From Rhizophagus sp. LPA8_4_AMF (Eukaryota > Glomeromycota > Glomeromycetes > Glomerales > Glomeraceae): 36,357 bases of DNA. Every line of letters begins with the position of its first letter. Position 1 is the first letter of the stretch. The translations under genes were made by a program, and so were the position numbers. Positions 9,932 through 20,400 of the stretch are shown here, piece after piece. The DNA lies in the NCBI GenBank assembly GCA_021464525.1, contig JADRCO010000356.1:1-36357 (forward strand), in the 5' to 3' direction. The notes beneath the pieces are model-generated. The model did no database searches, was not told the DNA's origin, and saw only the letters and a program-made list of their open reading frames with translations.

Positions 9932-10151
9932 ACGATTGTTATAGTTATATACAAATACGTAATTTACGTGACAGACTGTGATACCGTGGTCATCACTAAA
10001 ATCTTTGGTAATATACTCAATGCATTTGCTGAGGAACCGATACTGTAAGTAAAATAAGTAAAATCTATTGTATATTAGAATCAATTATGTATTTAAAAAA
10101 TTATTTATAATTTGTAGGTATCAGGTTCCTTTGGTCTTTGGAATCATGTGA
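9932..10151 (+). other. possible two-exon coding fragment, weak
   Basis: An open frame from 9,932 runs to a consensus donor (GTAAGT at 10,045). A 73-nt intron ends TTTGTAG at 10,117. The frame then continues in phase (CT/G, giving EEPILYQVPLVFGIM) to TGA at 10,149-10,151. Intron length and sites are typical for this genome, but there is no ATG and the fragment is only about 48 codons. It may be gene debris or chance. Confidence 0.25.
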
Positions 10152-12118
10152 TTTACGTGACAGATATACTCTTCGTCAATAATCACACAACGTGATATCA
10201 CGTGGTACTTTCATGATGTCTTAAAGAGTGATCGATATACAAATTGCTGATATCATATTTGAACCAACTCTATCGGTTATTTTCTTTGATTATTCAAATG
10301 CGATAAGAAATACAAAATTTGATATTTCGTTGAAAGAAAGACATAAAAAAATGGTATTTTTTTTTTTGTTTTTAAAATTTGTCTTATTAATAAACCAAAA
10401 TAATTTTTTCTTAATTTTAAAACTATTACGTGTCAAATAATAATTCAGTTATTACTTATTACATATAAGTCTTATGATATCATATGTTGGTGAAGAGAAA
10501 GTGCATATTCGTAAGTAATTTTACATTAAAATTTCGAAAACAAATAATGTTGTGTTTTATGATCAATTAATGAAATATTCCTATTTATATATTATCCCAA
10601 AAATTAAAATAAAAATAAAGATGGCGCAGACTTTAAGTTTAGATTATTCTAACTTTTCAAGGTATAATAATGAAATAAAAAAAAATAAACTCGCATCTAT
10701 ACAATATTAAGTAACTCGTATTACTTGCACAAATAATAATGTTTTCGAAGTCAATAAAACCATTTATATTCGAAAAATAAGTTAAATGAACAATTGGCGC
10801 CTAGATTGTCATTCATGCAGAACTTTGTTTATTTTAAAAGTTGTTACACGAACATCTCATTTTTAAATTAGACCTTTTTATTATTATTATAATAATAGTA
10901 TGAAAAAAATACTTACGTAATATAAAATAAAATATGTTTATGATAATTTTGTTTATTCGCAATCTGCAGTTTTTATCGTCAAAGTGAAACATAATCCGGT
11001 TCAAATAATCGAGGCAAATTTGGTGTCATAACCAGTTATGTTACAGATATTCGGTATATAAAACGATAGTAAATTATTATAAAATCTTGTAGAATAATTT
11101 ACTTTTTTTATCCAGGTACAAATCTGCTAGGTGACCCGTCAAGCATCCGCGAAAATGACGGATTGAATCCGGATGCTATCCAATTTACAAAAAAATTTTA
11201 GGTTATTAACCAGTTACGGATTCTTTTATCAGGGTACTATCACTAATTCGGGATGGAATACTCTAATTTTCGCTTTTGTAAATTTTCTAATATGCATATA
11301 CTTTACTTATTACGGCAATTCATTGAGAACCAATAAAACAAATAATCATGTTGTTTATATTGTTCATTTGTTCTTTAAAAATCGAGATAAAAATTTTTTA
11401 TTTGATCAAAGATTAATTTATTATCGGCGGGTAATACCTGAAAAGAAATACTTTATCCAGTATACAAATAAAATTATAAATTCATAAAAAATTATTTATG
11501 TGAAAGTTGATTACTTGATTACTGTCTGAAAGATATCAGAGAATAAAGTTAAAAAATTGTTAATATAATAAAAAAAAAAAAAAATTTTTTTTTCGGAGGA
11601 GTAAGTGGAATATTCCGAGATATCATTGTTCTGTATATCACGTAGATCATTTTCACAGCATAAAAAAAAAAAAATTTTAATGTTATACTTTTGTTGCTCA
11701 ATTTATTTTAACAATGATCATATTAAAAATTATTTATATTAATTACATAATCGGGTACGTTCAATAGACAATAGTCGATTCTTTTTTTTTTTATTACTCA
11801 AAATAAATTTTGGTAGCATGATACTTTGATTATCTATGCAACTATTTGGATCTACAACTAAATTAATTATTTCAACGTTCTACTGTATATATTTTTTGCA
11901 CGATTTTTGATGACTGAATTAACAAAATTAAAAAAAATTAATACTACATGTAATTATTAAATTAATATTTATAAAGAAAGAAATTATTTTTCTAACAATA
12001 TAAAAGATATTAAAAAAAAAAAAAATGTTCATAATATAAAATTATAAATATACAATATCTATAACTCTATATTACTTAACTGTTAGTCTGCTACGAAAAT
12101 TAATCAGGATACGTGAAT
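10152..12118. other. intergenic, no convincing gene
   Basis: It holds two ATG or near-ATG frames of 70 and 104 codons (10,228-10,440; 11,173-11,487) of phenylalanine/isoleucine/asparagine-rich composition expected from A+T-rich noise. The stretch 11,139-11,178 contains agcatccg and cggatgct in inverted order around tgacggattgaat, probably part of a repeat. Confidence 0.4.
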
Positions 12119-12259
12119 ATGTCCGTTGAATATCATATCTCACAAGAGCAAGGTATGAATTATTACTATTTTTTTGAAAAATTGATCATCTTTATTCTAC
12201 AAAGATTTATTTTCGCTCCAGGCTTGAATAATTTGAAGATCCTTTCTATTCTTTCTTAG
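12119..12259 (+). other. possible tiny spliced ORF (23 aa), tail-to-tail with the next gene
   Basis: The ATG at 12,119 opens MSVEYHISQEQ. A donor GTATGA at 12,153 and an acceptor CTCCAG at 12,221 define a 69-nt intron. The joined frame ends GLNNLKILSILS at TAG 12,257-12,259. It overlaps the 3' end of the minus-strand gene by four bases. The product is too short to identify; it may be a relic of a larger gene. Confidence 0.2.
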
Positions 12260-12828
12260 ATGTTGATATTAATATAACCTTGAGAATTATCTAAAGGTTG
12301 ATTAATAATTTGTTGCTGAAAAGTATTAATAGGTGCCAAATAATTAGTTAAATAATGTTTTAAATGAAATTCCAAATTTTCTTTATGTTCTTTAGAAAAA
12401 GTTTCTTGTTGATGTCCAATAAAGTCCAATTCAATATCATAATTAACTTTGTTCAACATCCAAACAATATAATTGTACCTGACTATTTCGCAAGTAATTT
12501 TAAAAATTCTTTTGTCAACTGGATGTTGAAAATAAAATACGTGCGTATTATTTGGTTGAACATTATTTTGAGTTAAGCAATTGTTATTACTTAAAAGACG
12601 AGAAATCATATCAAATGAAATTTCTTTACAAGTAATATTATAAATTTGAAAATCATTGTATGGTTGATAATAGAATAAGTATTCGGCCATAACAATATTA
12701 TCTTGAAGTTGAGGAGGGCTGATAGAAGAAGAAATTTGAGACGCTTGATGACCTTGAATAGCTTGAATGGATTGACTAACAGTCATCGGTTGAGAATTTT
12801 GTTGCTGATGCTGATTATTAAAGCTCAT
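12256..12828 (-). CDS. unknown protein with two copies of a novel FYF..D.RIY..T module (190 aa)
   Basis: The ATG at 12,828 (MSFNNQHQQQNSQPMTV) leads to TAA at 12,256; the frame extends upstream only to a GTG. Residues 1-45 are Gln/Ser-rich. Module 1 is residues 49-84 (EYLFYYQPYNDFQIYNIT, then ISRLLSNNN). Module 2 is residues 96-131 (HVFYFQHPVDKRIFKIT, then VWMLNKVNY). Both follow F-Y-[FY]-x2-P-x-[DN]-x2-I-[YF]-x-I-T-C-x-E-I and then a leucine/asparagine helix-like stretch. The protein at 7,036-7,587 has one such module, and a decayed copy of this gene lies at 3,796-4,240. A charged segment (KEHKENLEFHLKHYL, 147-160) precedes a Gln/Asn-rich end. No signal peptide or membrane segment is seen. 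The conserved paralogue and pseudogene show it evolved as a protein. Function unknown. Confidence 0.75.
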   Translation of the reverse strand: MSFNNQHQQQNSQPMTVSQSIQAIQGHQASQISSSISPPQLQDNIVMAEYLFYYQPYNDFQIYNITCKEISFDMISRLLSNNNCLTQNNVQPNNTHVFYFQHPVDKRIFKITCEIVRYNYIVWMLNKVNYDIELDFIGHQQETFSKEHKENLEFHLKHYLTNYLAPINTFQQQIINQPLDNSQGYININI

Positions 12829-14000
12829 ATTTCCTCTTAAAAAAATTACCACGTTAGGGCGTTAGGATATTGAAAAATGACAAATTTCGATTGATCAAGA
12901 CGGTAAAAGCAAATTTTATTTTTTTATTAAAAAATAAACAAATACATAAACATTAAATTTTATTTGCTTGCGTGGACTAAAGGTTAATTTTTGTTCTCAA
13001 GAACAAAAAAAACTAAATTTTTTGACGACATTATTCAAACTTTTTTATGTATTTATAGGAAAATCCAAATTATATCTAATTGGTAATTTACTGCTGAACT
13101 CAGTATCGACTCAGTCTCGGTAATAAAACTCCAGAACCAATTGTTCTTAAAAAGATAATGTAAACAAAAGTGAATGAAAAATATAATTTATCGGGTCTCA
13201 ATAAGGATTAAAACAGAAATAAGATTTTTTTTAAGTTGAAACAACATAATAATAGGCGATTAAAATGCACGACATATTTTATGTATAAAACAAGCAGTAA
13301 TATTTGTTATATAAAATTAAGAATGACGACTAATAGAGTAATAATTTACGCAAGTATTTTGAACACGAATGATCAGGATTTAATATAATGATGTGATTTA
13401 ATAAAATCAAAGCATAAATTTCGTAATCGAAAATTCTTTTCTTGACTCTCCTTAATAAGAAATTAATTATAATTTACTAAACGCTAATTTGCGAAATAAG
13501 TACAGAAAAATTTAAAGATGAGTATCGGTGTCGAAAATCAATATTCACATGATTAAATCTTGTATTAAACTATTTTACTGTCTAATACAATGCTTTAGAA
13601 GTAATCATTATAATAAGTGCATTTTAATGATATCATAATACATTGAAATTTCGAATAAGGGTTCATTTGCGTGATCAACCCACGTGCAATTTATCACAAG
13701 ATTGTTGTCATATGCTTAATATGAAACAATAACCGCGCAAATCTCATTTTTCTTATGTATATTTATATTCAAATTACTAAAATGTTTTTAAAAAATAACT
13801 TAATATGGATGTTGAATGATTTAAATGATCATTTTATGAAAGGATAATTTCTCCACGGGGTTGCATCCCCTGCGTTTTATTTCAAAATGAAATTTTCCGT
13901 TAAGGTTAATTCGATTAATATATTATATTGTAAAAACAAAAAAAAAAAATTTTTTTAATTATACACATTTCTAGAATAATTAATTTATTTGTTTCTCAAC
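12829..14000. other. intergenic, no gene seen
   Basis: A+T-rich. The only local structure seen is a small hairpin-like ggggttgcatcccc at 13,857-13,870. Confidence 0.4.
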
Positions 14001-14214
14001 TTATATAAAATATTGAACCATCCAATGAAAATCTATTATATAATATAATCCCATTTCCTTTATTTTGCAAAAAAAAATCAAATCTAAACCAAATTGTTCG
14101 TACTGGCCAATTTTCATAAGAACGTTCCCAAAAATATCATTATGCAAGTCGATACCATCGGCATCATTGAATATCGTCTCGTTAGAAGACAAAAGACATA
14201 TACAGTATTTAGTA
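14001..14214 (-). pseudogene. exon-like remnant of unknown protein
   Basis: On the minus strand a candidate acceptor (TTTCATCATACAG) at 14,221-14,215 opens a 71-codon frame to TAA at 14,001. It reads SSNETIFNDADGIDLHNDIF, then LMKIGQYEQFGLD. The composition is balanced (D, G, E, Q, W), unlike the noise frames around it. There is no ATG near its beginning and I found no partner exon upstream. I do not recognise the family. It could be the last exon of a broken gene. Confidence 0.3.
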
Positions 14215-14221
14215 CTGTATG

Positions 14222-15145
14222 ATGAAATAAGAAATTTTTAAATAACCACTACAGTGATTTACTAAACATGATATAAAATATGTCAACATAGCGACTAACT
14301 CTCACATTTAAAATAAAATTACAAATAAAAATATATTAAACCAACCTTACAAACTTTTTAAACAATTGCCTGATAATGCCATCTGAAAAAACAATATTTA
14401 AATGTAAAATTATATTTATTTATTTTTTTTCGTGAAAATTTTAAAAAGTATTTTTTCTTATCATCAGATATGTATGCGGTGCATAATTATTTATTATTAA
14501 AAAAATTTTTATCAAAGTTTATGTTTAAAAATGAATATTTATAACACCTGCTGGGACAGTTAAAAATATTACTGGGTATTCTTGGGAACGAGAACTCATT
14601 AATTTTTTTTTTAAGGCATTTAAATTATAAAAAAAAAAATAAAAAAATTTTTTTTGAAGAAATAAATAAAATGTTTTTTTATTGGTATAGTAATTTGTGC
14701 ATATAATTAGACAATATTTATTAAAATACTATATATACTTTGTATATGAATGAATCCTAATAAACGCTTATAATTAGCTATTTTTAGACTTCGTTTGGAG
14801 ACAAATGATATAAAAAGAATTTTGGAAGTTTATATATAGTAAAATTTCTTGTGCACAGTAGTACATAAATGTATTTGACTTTATTAATTCTACTGATTGT
14901 AATACGGGTTATGAAAAAAGATTATAAAAGAACCTTTAAATTCCGCAAGTGCTATTTTGTTCGAATTATTACTTTTATAATTTAATTTTCTTCAGTTATT
15001 TATTAAATAAATATCTTATAACCTTTCATTATCCGATTAAAAATCCCTCTATTTCCCTATTTTCAATTATCAAAATTGTTTCGTTATTGAAAAGAAATAG
15101 CAAAGACATGCGTATATACTTCACAGGCTCACAGTAAAAACTAAG
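14222..15145. other. intergenic, no gene seen
   Basis: Strongly A+T-rich with many homopolymer runs. A 62-codon frame at 14,949-15,137 is hydrophobic noise. Confidence 0.4.
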
Positions 15146-15420
15146 CCCAATTTTATTGATGTATCGGTTCGTCAAAACTTAATCGTTAATATTAAGATAA
15201 TTTGTTCAAAGAATTTTGAAAATATGATTGAACTCAAAATTGGAACATAATATGTTGATCGACTTTTGATGTCGATACAATTTCCCAGGGCAAGTATTTA
15301 CCTACAACGTAATAAATTATGCTCTTGTCGAAATGCCGTTTAAAGGATATTGAAGATTTGATTTTAAATAAACGGTTCACACCATTTCCTCCTAGATATA
15401 TCAAAAGTACTTCATTTTGA
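15146..15420 (+). pseudogene. F-box family pseudogene fragment (copy 1)
   Basis: The plus strand reads PNFIDVSVRQNLIVNIKIIC, then FENMIELKI. After a frameshift comes EHNM, and finally LKDIEDLILNKRFTPFPPR to a TGA at 15,418-15,420. These align in order with the intact F-box gene at 31,337-32,358 (PTFIDIPVCQALIARKVFIS; EIEHNV; LKYIKDLTLNKQFVPF). The N-terminal F-box and the middle third are missing. It ends about 160 bp before the LINE target-site duplication and points toward the LINE. Confidence 0.65.
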
Positions 15421-15577
15421 ATTAATGAAAAAATTGGATATAATGAAATTTTTGAAAACTTGAATCCATAATAAAGGATAAATGCTACTATGCGACGTTT
15501 GTAATGGAAGATCCTTTATTTAAAGGTAAGAATAAAGGTAAGAATGAGCTTTTAATCACAGAGGATTGTAAAATATC

Positions 15578-15595
15578 TTTAGTCAAAAAGTAGTA
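15578..15595. repeat. LINE target-site duplication, 3' side copy
   Basis: The 18-bp sequence tttagtcaaaaagtagta is repeated exactly at 22,910-22,927. Bases outside the repeat differ at once, so the duplication is exactly 18 bp. The A-rich tail of the minus-strand LINE abuts it. Confidence 0.92.
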
Positions 15596-15922
15596 TTTAT
15601 TTATTTATTTTATGTTATTTTATGTAAGATAAGGAGGAATACAAAACGAAGACCTATATTAAACTACAAGAGTCAAAGTTGTCTACACTAGCATCCGTCA
15701 CCCAGCCAAACACCGAGTCCTTACTTGTTAAAGACGAACCAATCCATCAGGAGGCACGACCACCTCCAATGGCAAAAAGAAAAATAGTAAAAACAAAAGA
15801 AAAAGAAACACTAATGCGAACCCAACGAACTAAGGTACTATTTTTCGATGTCCAATCCGGACTACAAGGGATTATCCCGTGATGAACAGAAATATTAAAC
15901 ATAAACAAGTAGTAGGCTATAA
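15596..15922 (-). other. LINE 3' untranslated region and A-rich tail
   Basis: The stretch after the RNase H stop shows no conserved protein on the minus strand. It ends with a tail built from ATAAAATAAATAAATAAA-like units (15,596-15,628 on the plus strand as T-rich sequence) that touches the target-site duplication. An open plus-strand frame at 15,679-15,882 starts with TTG, lies antisense in this region and is not considered a gene. Confidence 0.7.
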
Positions 15923-17464
15923 CTATACATAAAATGGTAAATATCTATGATGATCAAAAAAGGTCTCAGAAAAAGAAAAATCATTAATATGGGAAAAGAA
16001 ACTCCCATCATGTAAAAAATTTGAAGAAGAAAATAAAATAAACAAAAAATCTAAATCAGTTTTAAAATGTCTAATCATTCCTGGACAAATATAAGTCCAA
16101 CACGGTTGTGGTTTCTTACGGTTCCGATGCGAAGTATGATCACGTGCTTGGGTCGGCTCCGAAGTAGGAAGGCGAATTGATTTAGAGCGATATTTTTTGA
16201 AATCCGCTTTAGTAAGTCCACGGAGTGCTTTCCAAGTCTTCCACGCAGTGGAGCGAAGTTTCCAAACCTGGCGTTTAAAACACATCATGGCTTCTTGCAT
16301 AAAGAGGTATAGTTGATCTTGTGCCTTGCGTATCGAAGTGAAGTGCAATTTGAACATGTTGAATAAACTATGCGTAACGTAAGAATGAAAAAACAGAAAT
16401 GCCTCTGTTGGAGCTTCTGAATGAGTCCTGGAAGGGTAAATAGCCCAACGAAATGTGGGAGAATATTTGATAGTGTCTTTACAAGTTAGAGTCAATTTAT
16501 CGCCTAGTTCCGTAAAGATAGTTTCCAAGCGAGTCGCGAGAAGCACAAAACAAGCTTTAATAGGTTCTTGGAGGGCAGTACAATTCCATATGTGTAGGTT
16601 GGTGTCATCGTGGTCGTTACATAAGAGGCAGGTTATGTGATTTTGCATAAGGTCAGGATAGTTACGTTGAAAAATGTCGAACGTAGGGACGGTTAGCGTA
16701 CTAAGTTTGATTTTCCATGAAGTGTCTTTAGAGTGATGTGATGACGTGGCCATTTCGTGGGCATTATAATGAAACCATGCTGAAGATTGAAGCCAATTAA
16801 TGGTGCCAGTAGCGGCACTATGGATAATGGGAGATAGAGTTTTGTGTGAGAAGTGGTTAGTAATCCGTTTGTAATCCACAATACGTCCTATCGTTTTCCT
16901 AACGTCGTGGTCAATGGGAACATCATCGTTCCACAGGAAAGTTAATTGTTGAGAGGGCAAGAACTTATAATTGATAGTAGTAGCAGTTGGTACAAATCGG
17001 CCAGCTTTCGCAGCTGCATCCGCTAGGTCATTGAAAGTATTACGAGAATGAGCCTTGACTTTGATCAACTTCACTGTAAGGGATAATGATTCGATGACAT
17101 GATGTAGTGCTTTCCATATGAGCAAGTTTTTAGTCTTTTGCAGACGACGCGGGGAAGTCACTCCTAATTTTTTTGTGGCATAAAATCCGTCAATCGTAGC
17201 TTGAGAATCTAAATAAATGGTAATCGTACTACGAAGAGGACAAACTAATAACGCGGTAAACACCGCCATGATTTCGGCCTTTGTTGAAGAGGGGAAGTGA
17301 GTAAGGCCACCATTAAATTGTAAATTAAGTAAATCAAGGTCGCTAGTTGTCCAGCCAAAGCCCATGGGAAATTCTGGAGATTGTGCAGTCGAATTATATG
17401 ACCCATCCGTATAAAATGAAATAGCAGCAAAATCGCGCAAGGCATCTGCCAAGCGAATAAGGTG
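15923..17464 (-). CDS. LINE ORF2 C-terminal part: RNase H domain and CCHC finger
   Basis: The 513 codons after the ORF2 TAA are in the same frame as ORF2. Numbering from the TTG codon at 17,452, the RNase H motifs are complete: Asp16 (FYTDGS), Glu60 (SSTKAEIMAVFTALL), Asp82 (IYLDSQATI), His135 (KVKAHS) and Asp145 (NDLADAAAKAG). A CX2CX8HX3C finger follows at Cys275, Cys278, His287 and Cys291, with a basic tail after residue 380. RNase H removes the RNA strand of the RNA-DNA hybrid during reverse transcription. There is no ATG before the first catalytic Asp: the first is residue 30, inside the domain. Independent translation would therefore lose the active site. Either the TAA is a nonsense mutation in a once continuous ORF of about 2,004 codons, or the element reads through it. 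Confidence 0.88.
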   Translation of the reverse strand, partial: HLIRLADALRDFAAISFYTDGSYNSTAQSPEFPMGFGWTTSDLDLLNLQFNGGLTHFPSSTKAEIMAVFTALLVCPLRSTITIYLDSQATIDGFYATKKLGVTSPRRLQKTKNLLIWKALHHVIESLSLTVKLIKVKAHSRNTFNDLADAAAKAGRFVPTATTINYKFLPSQQLTFLWNDDVPIDHDVRKTIGRIVDYKRITNHFSHKTLSPIIHSAATGTINWLQSSAWFHYNAHEMATSSHHSKDTSWKIKLSTLTVPTFDIFQRNYPDLMQNHITCLLCNDHDDTNLHIWNCTALQEPIKACFVLLATRLETIFTELGDKLTLTCKDTIKYSPTFRWAIYPSRTHSEAPTEAFLFFHSYVTHSLFNMFKLHFTSIRKAQDQLYLFMQEAMMCFKRQVWKLRSTAWKTWKALRGLTKADFKKYRSKSIRLPTSEPTQARDHTSHRNRKKPQPCWTYICPGMIRHFKTDLDFLFILFSSSNFLHDGSFFSHINDFSFSETFFDHHRYLPFYV

Positions 17465-20400
17465 TTATTGTATCGACACTTCGTTGATCAAATTCGAGAT
17501 AAGCTGAGGACCTGTGTGGGATCGTGCTGAACCTGATGCTGTAGGAGCAGAGGAAGGAATGGGAGTTGGTGTAATGATAGTCCCATTACGTATATTGTGA
17601 TCATTGAACGCTAAGTTTCTATAATAAGGGTGGCTACGGCGCATGACATAATGGTCTTTTGACGATAAATGAAAATTGTCTAATTTAGTACGAGAAGCCG
17701 CTTTTGACAAGCTATCTATTTGAATACTACTATTGTAAAGGAGTCGGACCACACACTTAGGTCGAAGTGACCCGGTAAAATAAGGTGAATGTAGAGAGCA
17801 GCCCATACAAGGGCGTAAAATAGTAGGATAAGATCTTGGCGAAAGCTGGGTGTTAGTAATAGGAGAAGGAACAAAAGACCAGTGTTCAACAAACATATAA
17901 GGTGCACTATTGGGCAGATGACAACCAGAAATAATACGACCATAAACGATATCTGAGATGGAAGAAATCCAATGTACGATCCATTTTCGTTGAGGACCAA
18001 CGAATTCGATAATATCATGGCTCATAGGCGGAAGGCGCGGGCGAGGAACTGTCAGATTCTTCACTATCGGCTGATCTAAATTGACGTTTAAGTGACCACT
18101 CGGTCCAAGAGTTAAATGTTGTTGAAGAAAGGTGTACCAATGCGGAGTGCGACCAGATTTGTTCAAGAGATCTTTTTTGATATCGTTATAAGGGAGCAAA
18201 TAAGCCGAATCTAAAGTAATAATTTGGTCCAAAAAAAAGATTCCTTTTTTCGCAAGCGAGTTAAGATGTTTCATCAAATATGAAGGGTGAATAACATAAT
18301 GACTAATAGGAAAATTACCACTACGTATTTTAAAACGAAAATTAATGTCCACTGATAGATTATAATATTTTAAAAAAGTAAATAAAGATTCTAATCTAGT
18401 AAAAAATTTTAAAGGATGTTCAAAAAGGGAAAAAAATTCAAAAGGAGAGTCCGGTAAATTAAATTTAAATTGTGTAAGTAACATTAAAAATTTGAATGCA
18501 TTGCTAGTGACTGGCGAATGTGCTTGTGCCATAACTAAGGCGGCTTGGCATTTAATCTGATGATCAAAAATGTTTACAATGTGGGGATAAATGAGTCCAT
18601 GAGTAACCGAGTTAAAAAGGGATTTTGGTAACATTGCAGAATGTTTAAAAGTAGACCGCAAAATAGAATTAAGTTTTGTACAAAACGAAGAAGATAAGAA
18701 AGTATGTTGACTTAAATATTCAATACGCGGAATGATGATTCTATTGATGACATAGATCACATGATCATGTGTAAGACGTTTCTTGTTGATTAAAAAAGTT
18801 GTATATCGAACCATGCTCAGAACTTTGTTGATAGTTGTAGTATTGCAACCACTGGCCGATAGGTATACTCCTAAAATTCGTGTACCTTTGTTCATAGGAA
18901 GGACTTTAACTGCAGTGCGCGTATCGCCAAATTGAAGAAAGCAATGTCGGTCGGAGGAAGAGTGATCTTTGAAAGTGGCTTCAGAGTGGAAGCGTTTGAC
19001 GTTGGAAAGGAGAATGGTCTTGTCTTTATTGATCTTGATGTTGGCCAATTTATAAAAGTCATCGGCAATTTTTAAATGTTCGACCAATCGGTCGAGGTCG
19101 GAAGTGATCCAAGTGGTATCGTCCAAGTAACCTTGGACTTTAAGTGAAAGATGAACTGAGTAAACGTCAGCGGGATCCAAAGAAGAGAGTCTAGTAGGTA
19201 AAGTTGCGGTGTAGTGGATGCCTTCATATGTGGAATTGTTAATGGCTTCAAACATCGGGTCGTAGTAGATAACCCAAAGAAGAGGACAAATTGATTCTCC
19301 TTGGTCGATACCATTAAGTACCGTATAGGCGTCGCCGATCCAATCTTCAAAGATAATAGAGTTTCTACGATTTGTGAAAAGGTTAACTATAAAGTTGATA
19401 ATAGGAGCCGGGATACAAATTCGTTGTAGAGCTTTGATTAATAAAGGGATGTCCACGCGGTCGTAAGCTTTCGATAAATCTTGAATCATAATGTAAAGAG
19501 GTTTCTTTAAAGTTTTGGCCCCTGTGATAGCAGCTTGGAGGTTGAAAATTATCTCCATGCAGGAGGTCCCTTGCACTCCTGCTAAATTATTTGGTTGCAG
19601 AATGGTGTTGTTAGAAAGATAAAAATTGAGACGTGTATTGATTATCTTGGCAAGAAGTTTTCGGAAGGTGTCTAATAAAACGATAGGTCTGGTGTGCTTA
19701 ATATTATTATCCCACCAAGTAGGTTTGGGAATAGGGTACAAAAAGGCTTCGTTCCATTGAACCGGAGTCACATCCTGGGCGAGGATAAAGTTATATAATG
19801 CGATGAGGCTGGAAAAAAATTCTGGAGACAAGTGTTTGATGACATCATAGGATATCCCGGTAATGCCAGGAGCCTTGTTATTTGGTAAGCTCTTTAAAGT
19901 ATCGTAGAATTCTTCGGAGCTGATAGGTGCATTCAGTGCTGATGAAGCTGTAAGCGGAATATCTAATTTGGGAGTGTAAATAGAATCCCAAGGAGCGGAG
20001 AGTGTATTGTGGTTAGAGTATCTTTCTGGATGTGATGATTCTGTCCCGATATTCTGATAGTAATGATTAGCAATAGACTCTATTTCGTCCACTTTGGTGG
20101 TATAAAGAGTTTCCTGGGCCTCGTTTTCAAATTTTAAGCGGTCCAAAGTAATTTTACGTGGTTTACGTTCCAAAATGGAGTCCAACATTCGGGTTTGGTT
20201 GACTTTCAAATCATCGTTACGTCGATTGATAAATTTGTTGATTTGTGATAAGTCCCAAGTGGATCTTTCGCGTGTGACTGTCTCTGTGAGGTAAGTTCTG
20301 AATTTGATTAATTTTGATCGCACTATAGTTAAATTGTCGATGTCAAAGGGTTGTGGCGTAAGGGGAAGGTCAAGCACATATTGGTGTTTCACCGCAATCT

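Noticed and set aside
11173-11487. 104-codon plus-strand ATG frame
   Set aside because: Composition is Phe/Ile/Asn/Tyr-rich as in A+T-rich noise. No motif or paralogue is seen, and it begins next to a small inverted repeat.
14191-14221. atacagta...tactgtat inverted pair as a transposon end
   Set aside because: Only a short palindrome with no matching distant copy in the window.
15679-15882. 67-codon plus-strand frame (TLASVTQPNTESLLVKDEP)
   Set aside because: It is antisense within the LINE 3' untranslated region, starts with TTG, and has no independent support.
16455-16640. plus-strand frame inside the LINE RNase H region, and several minus-strand frames in the LINE
   Set aside because: All are shadows of the long LINE reading frame.
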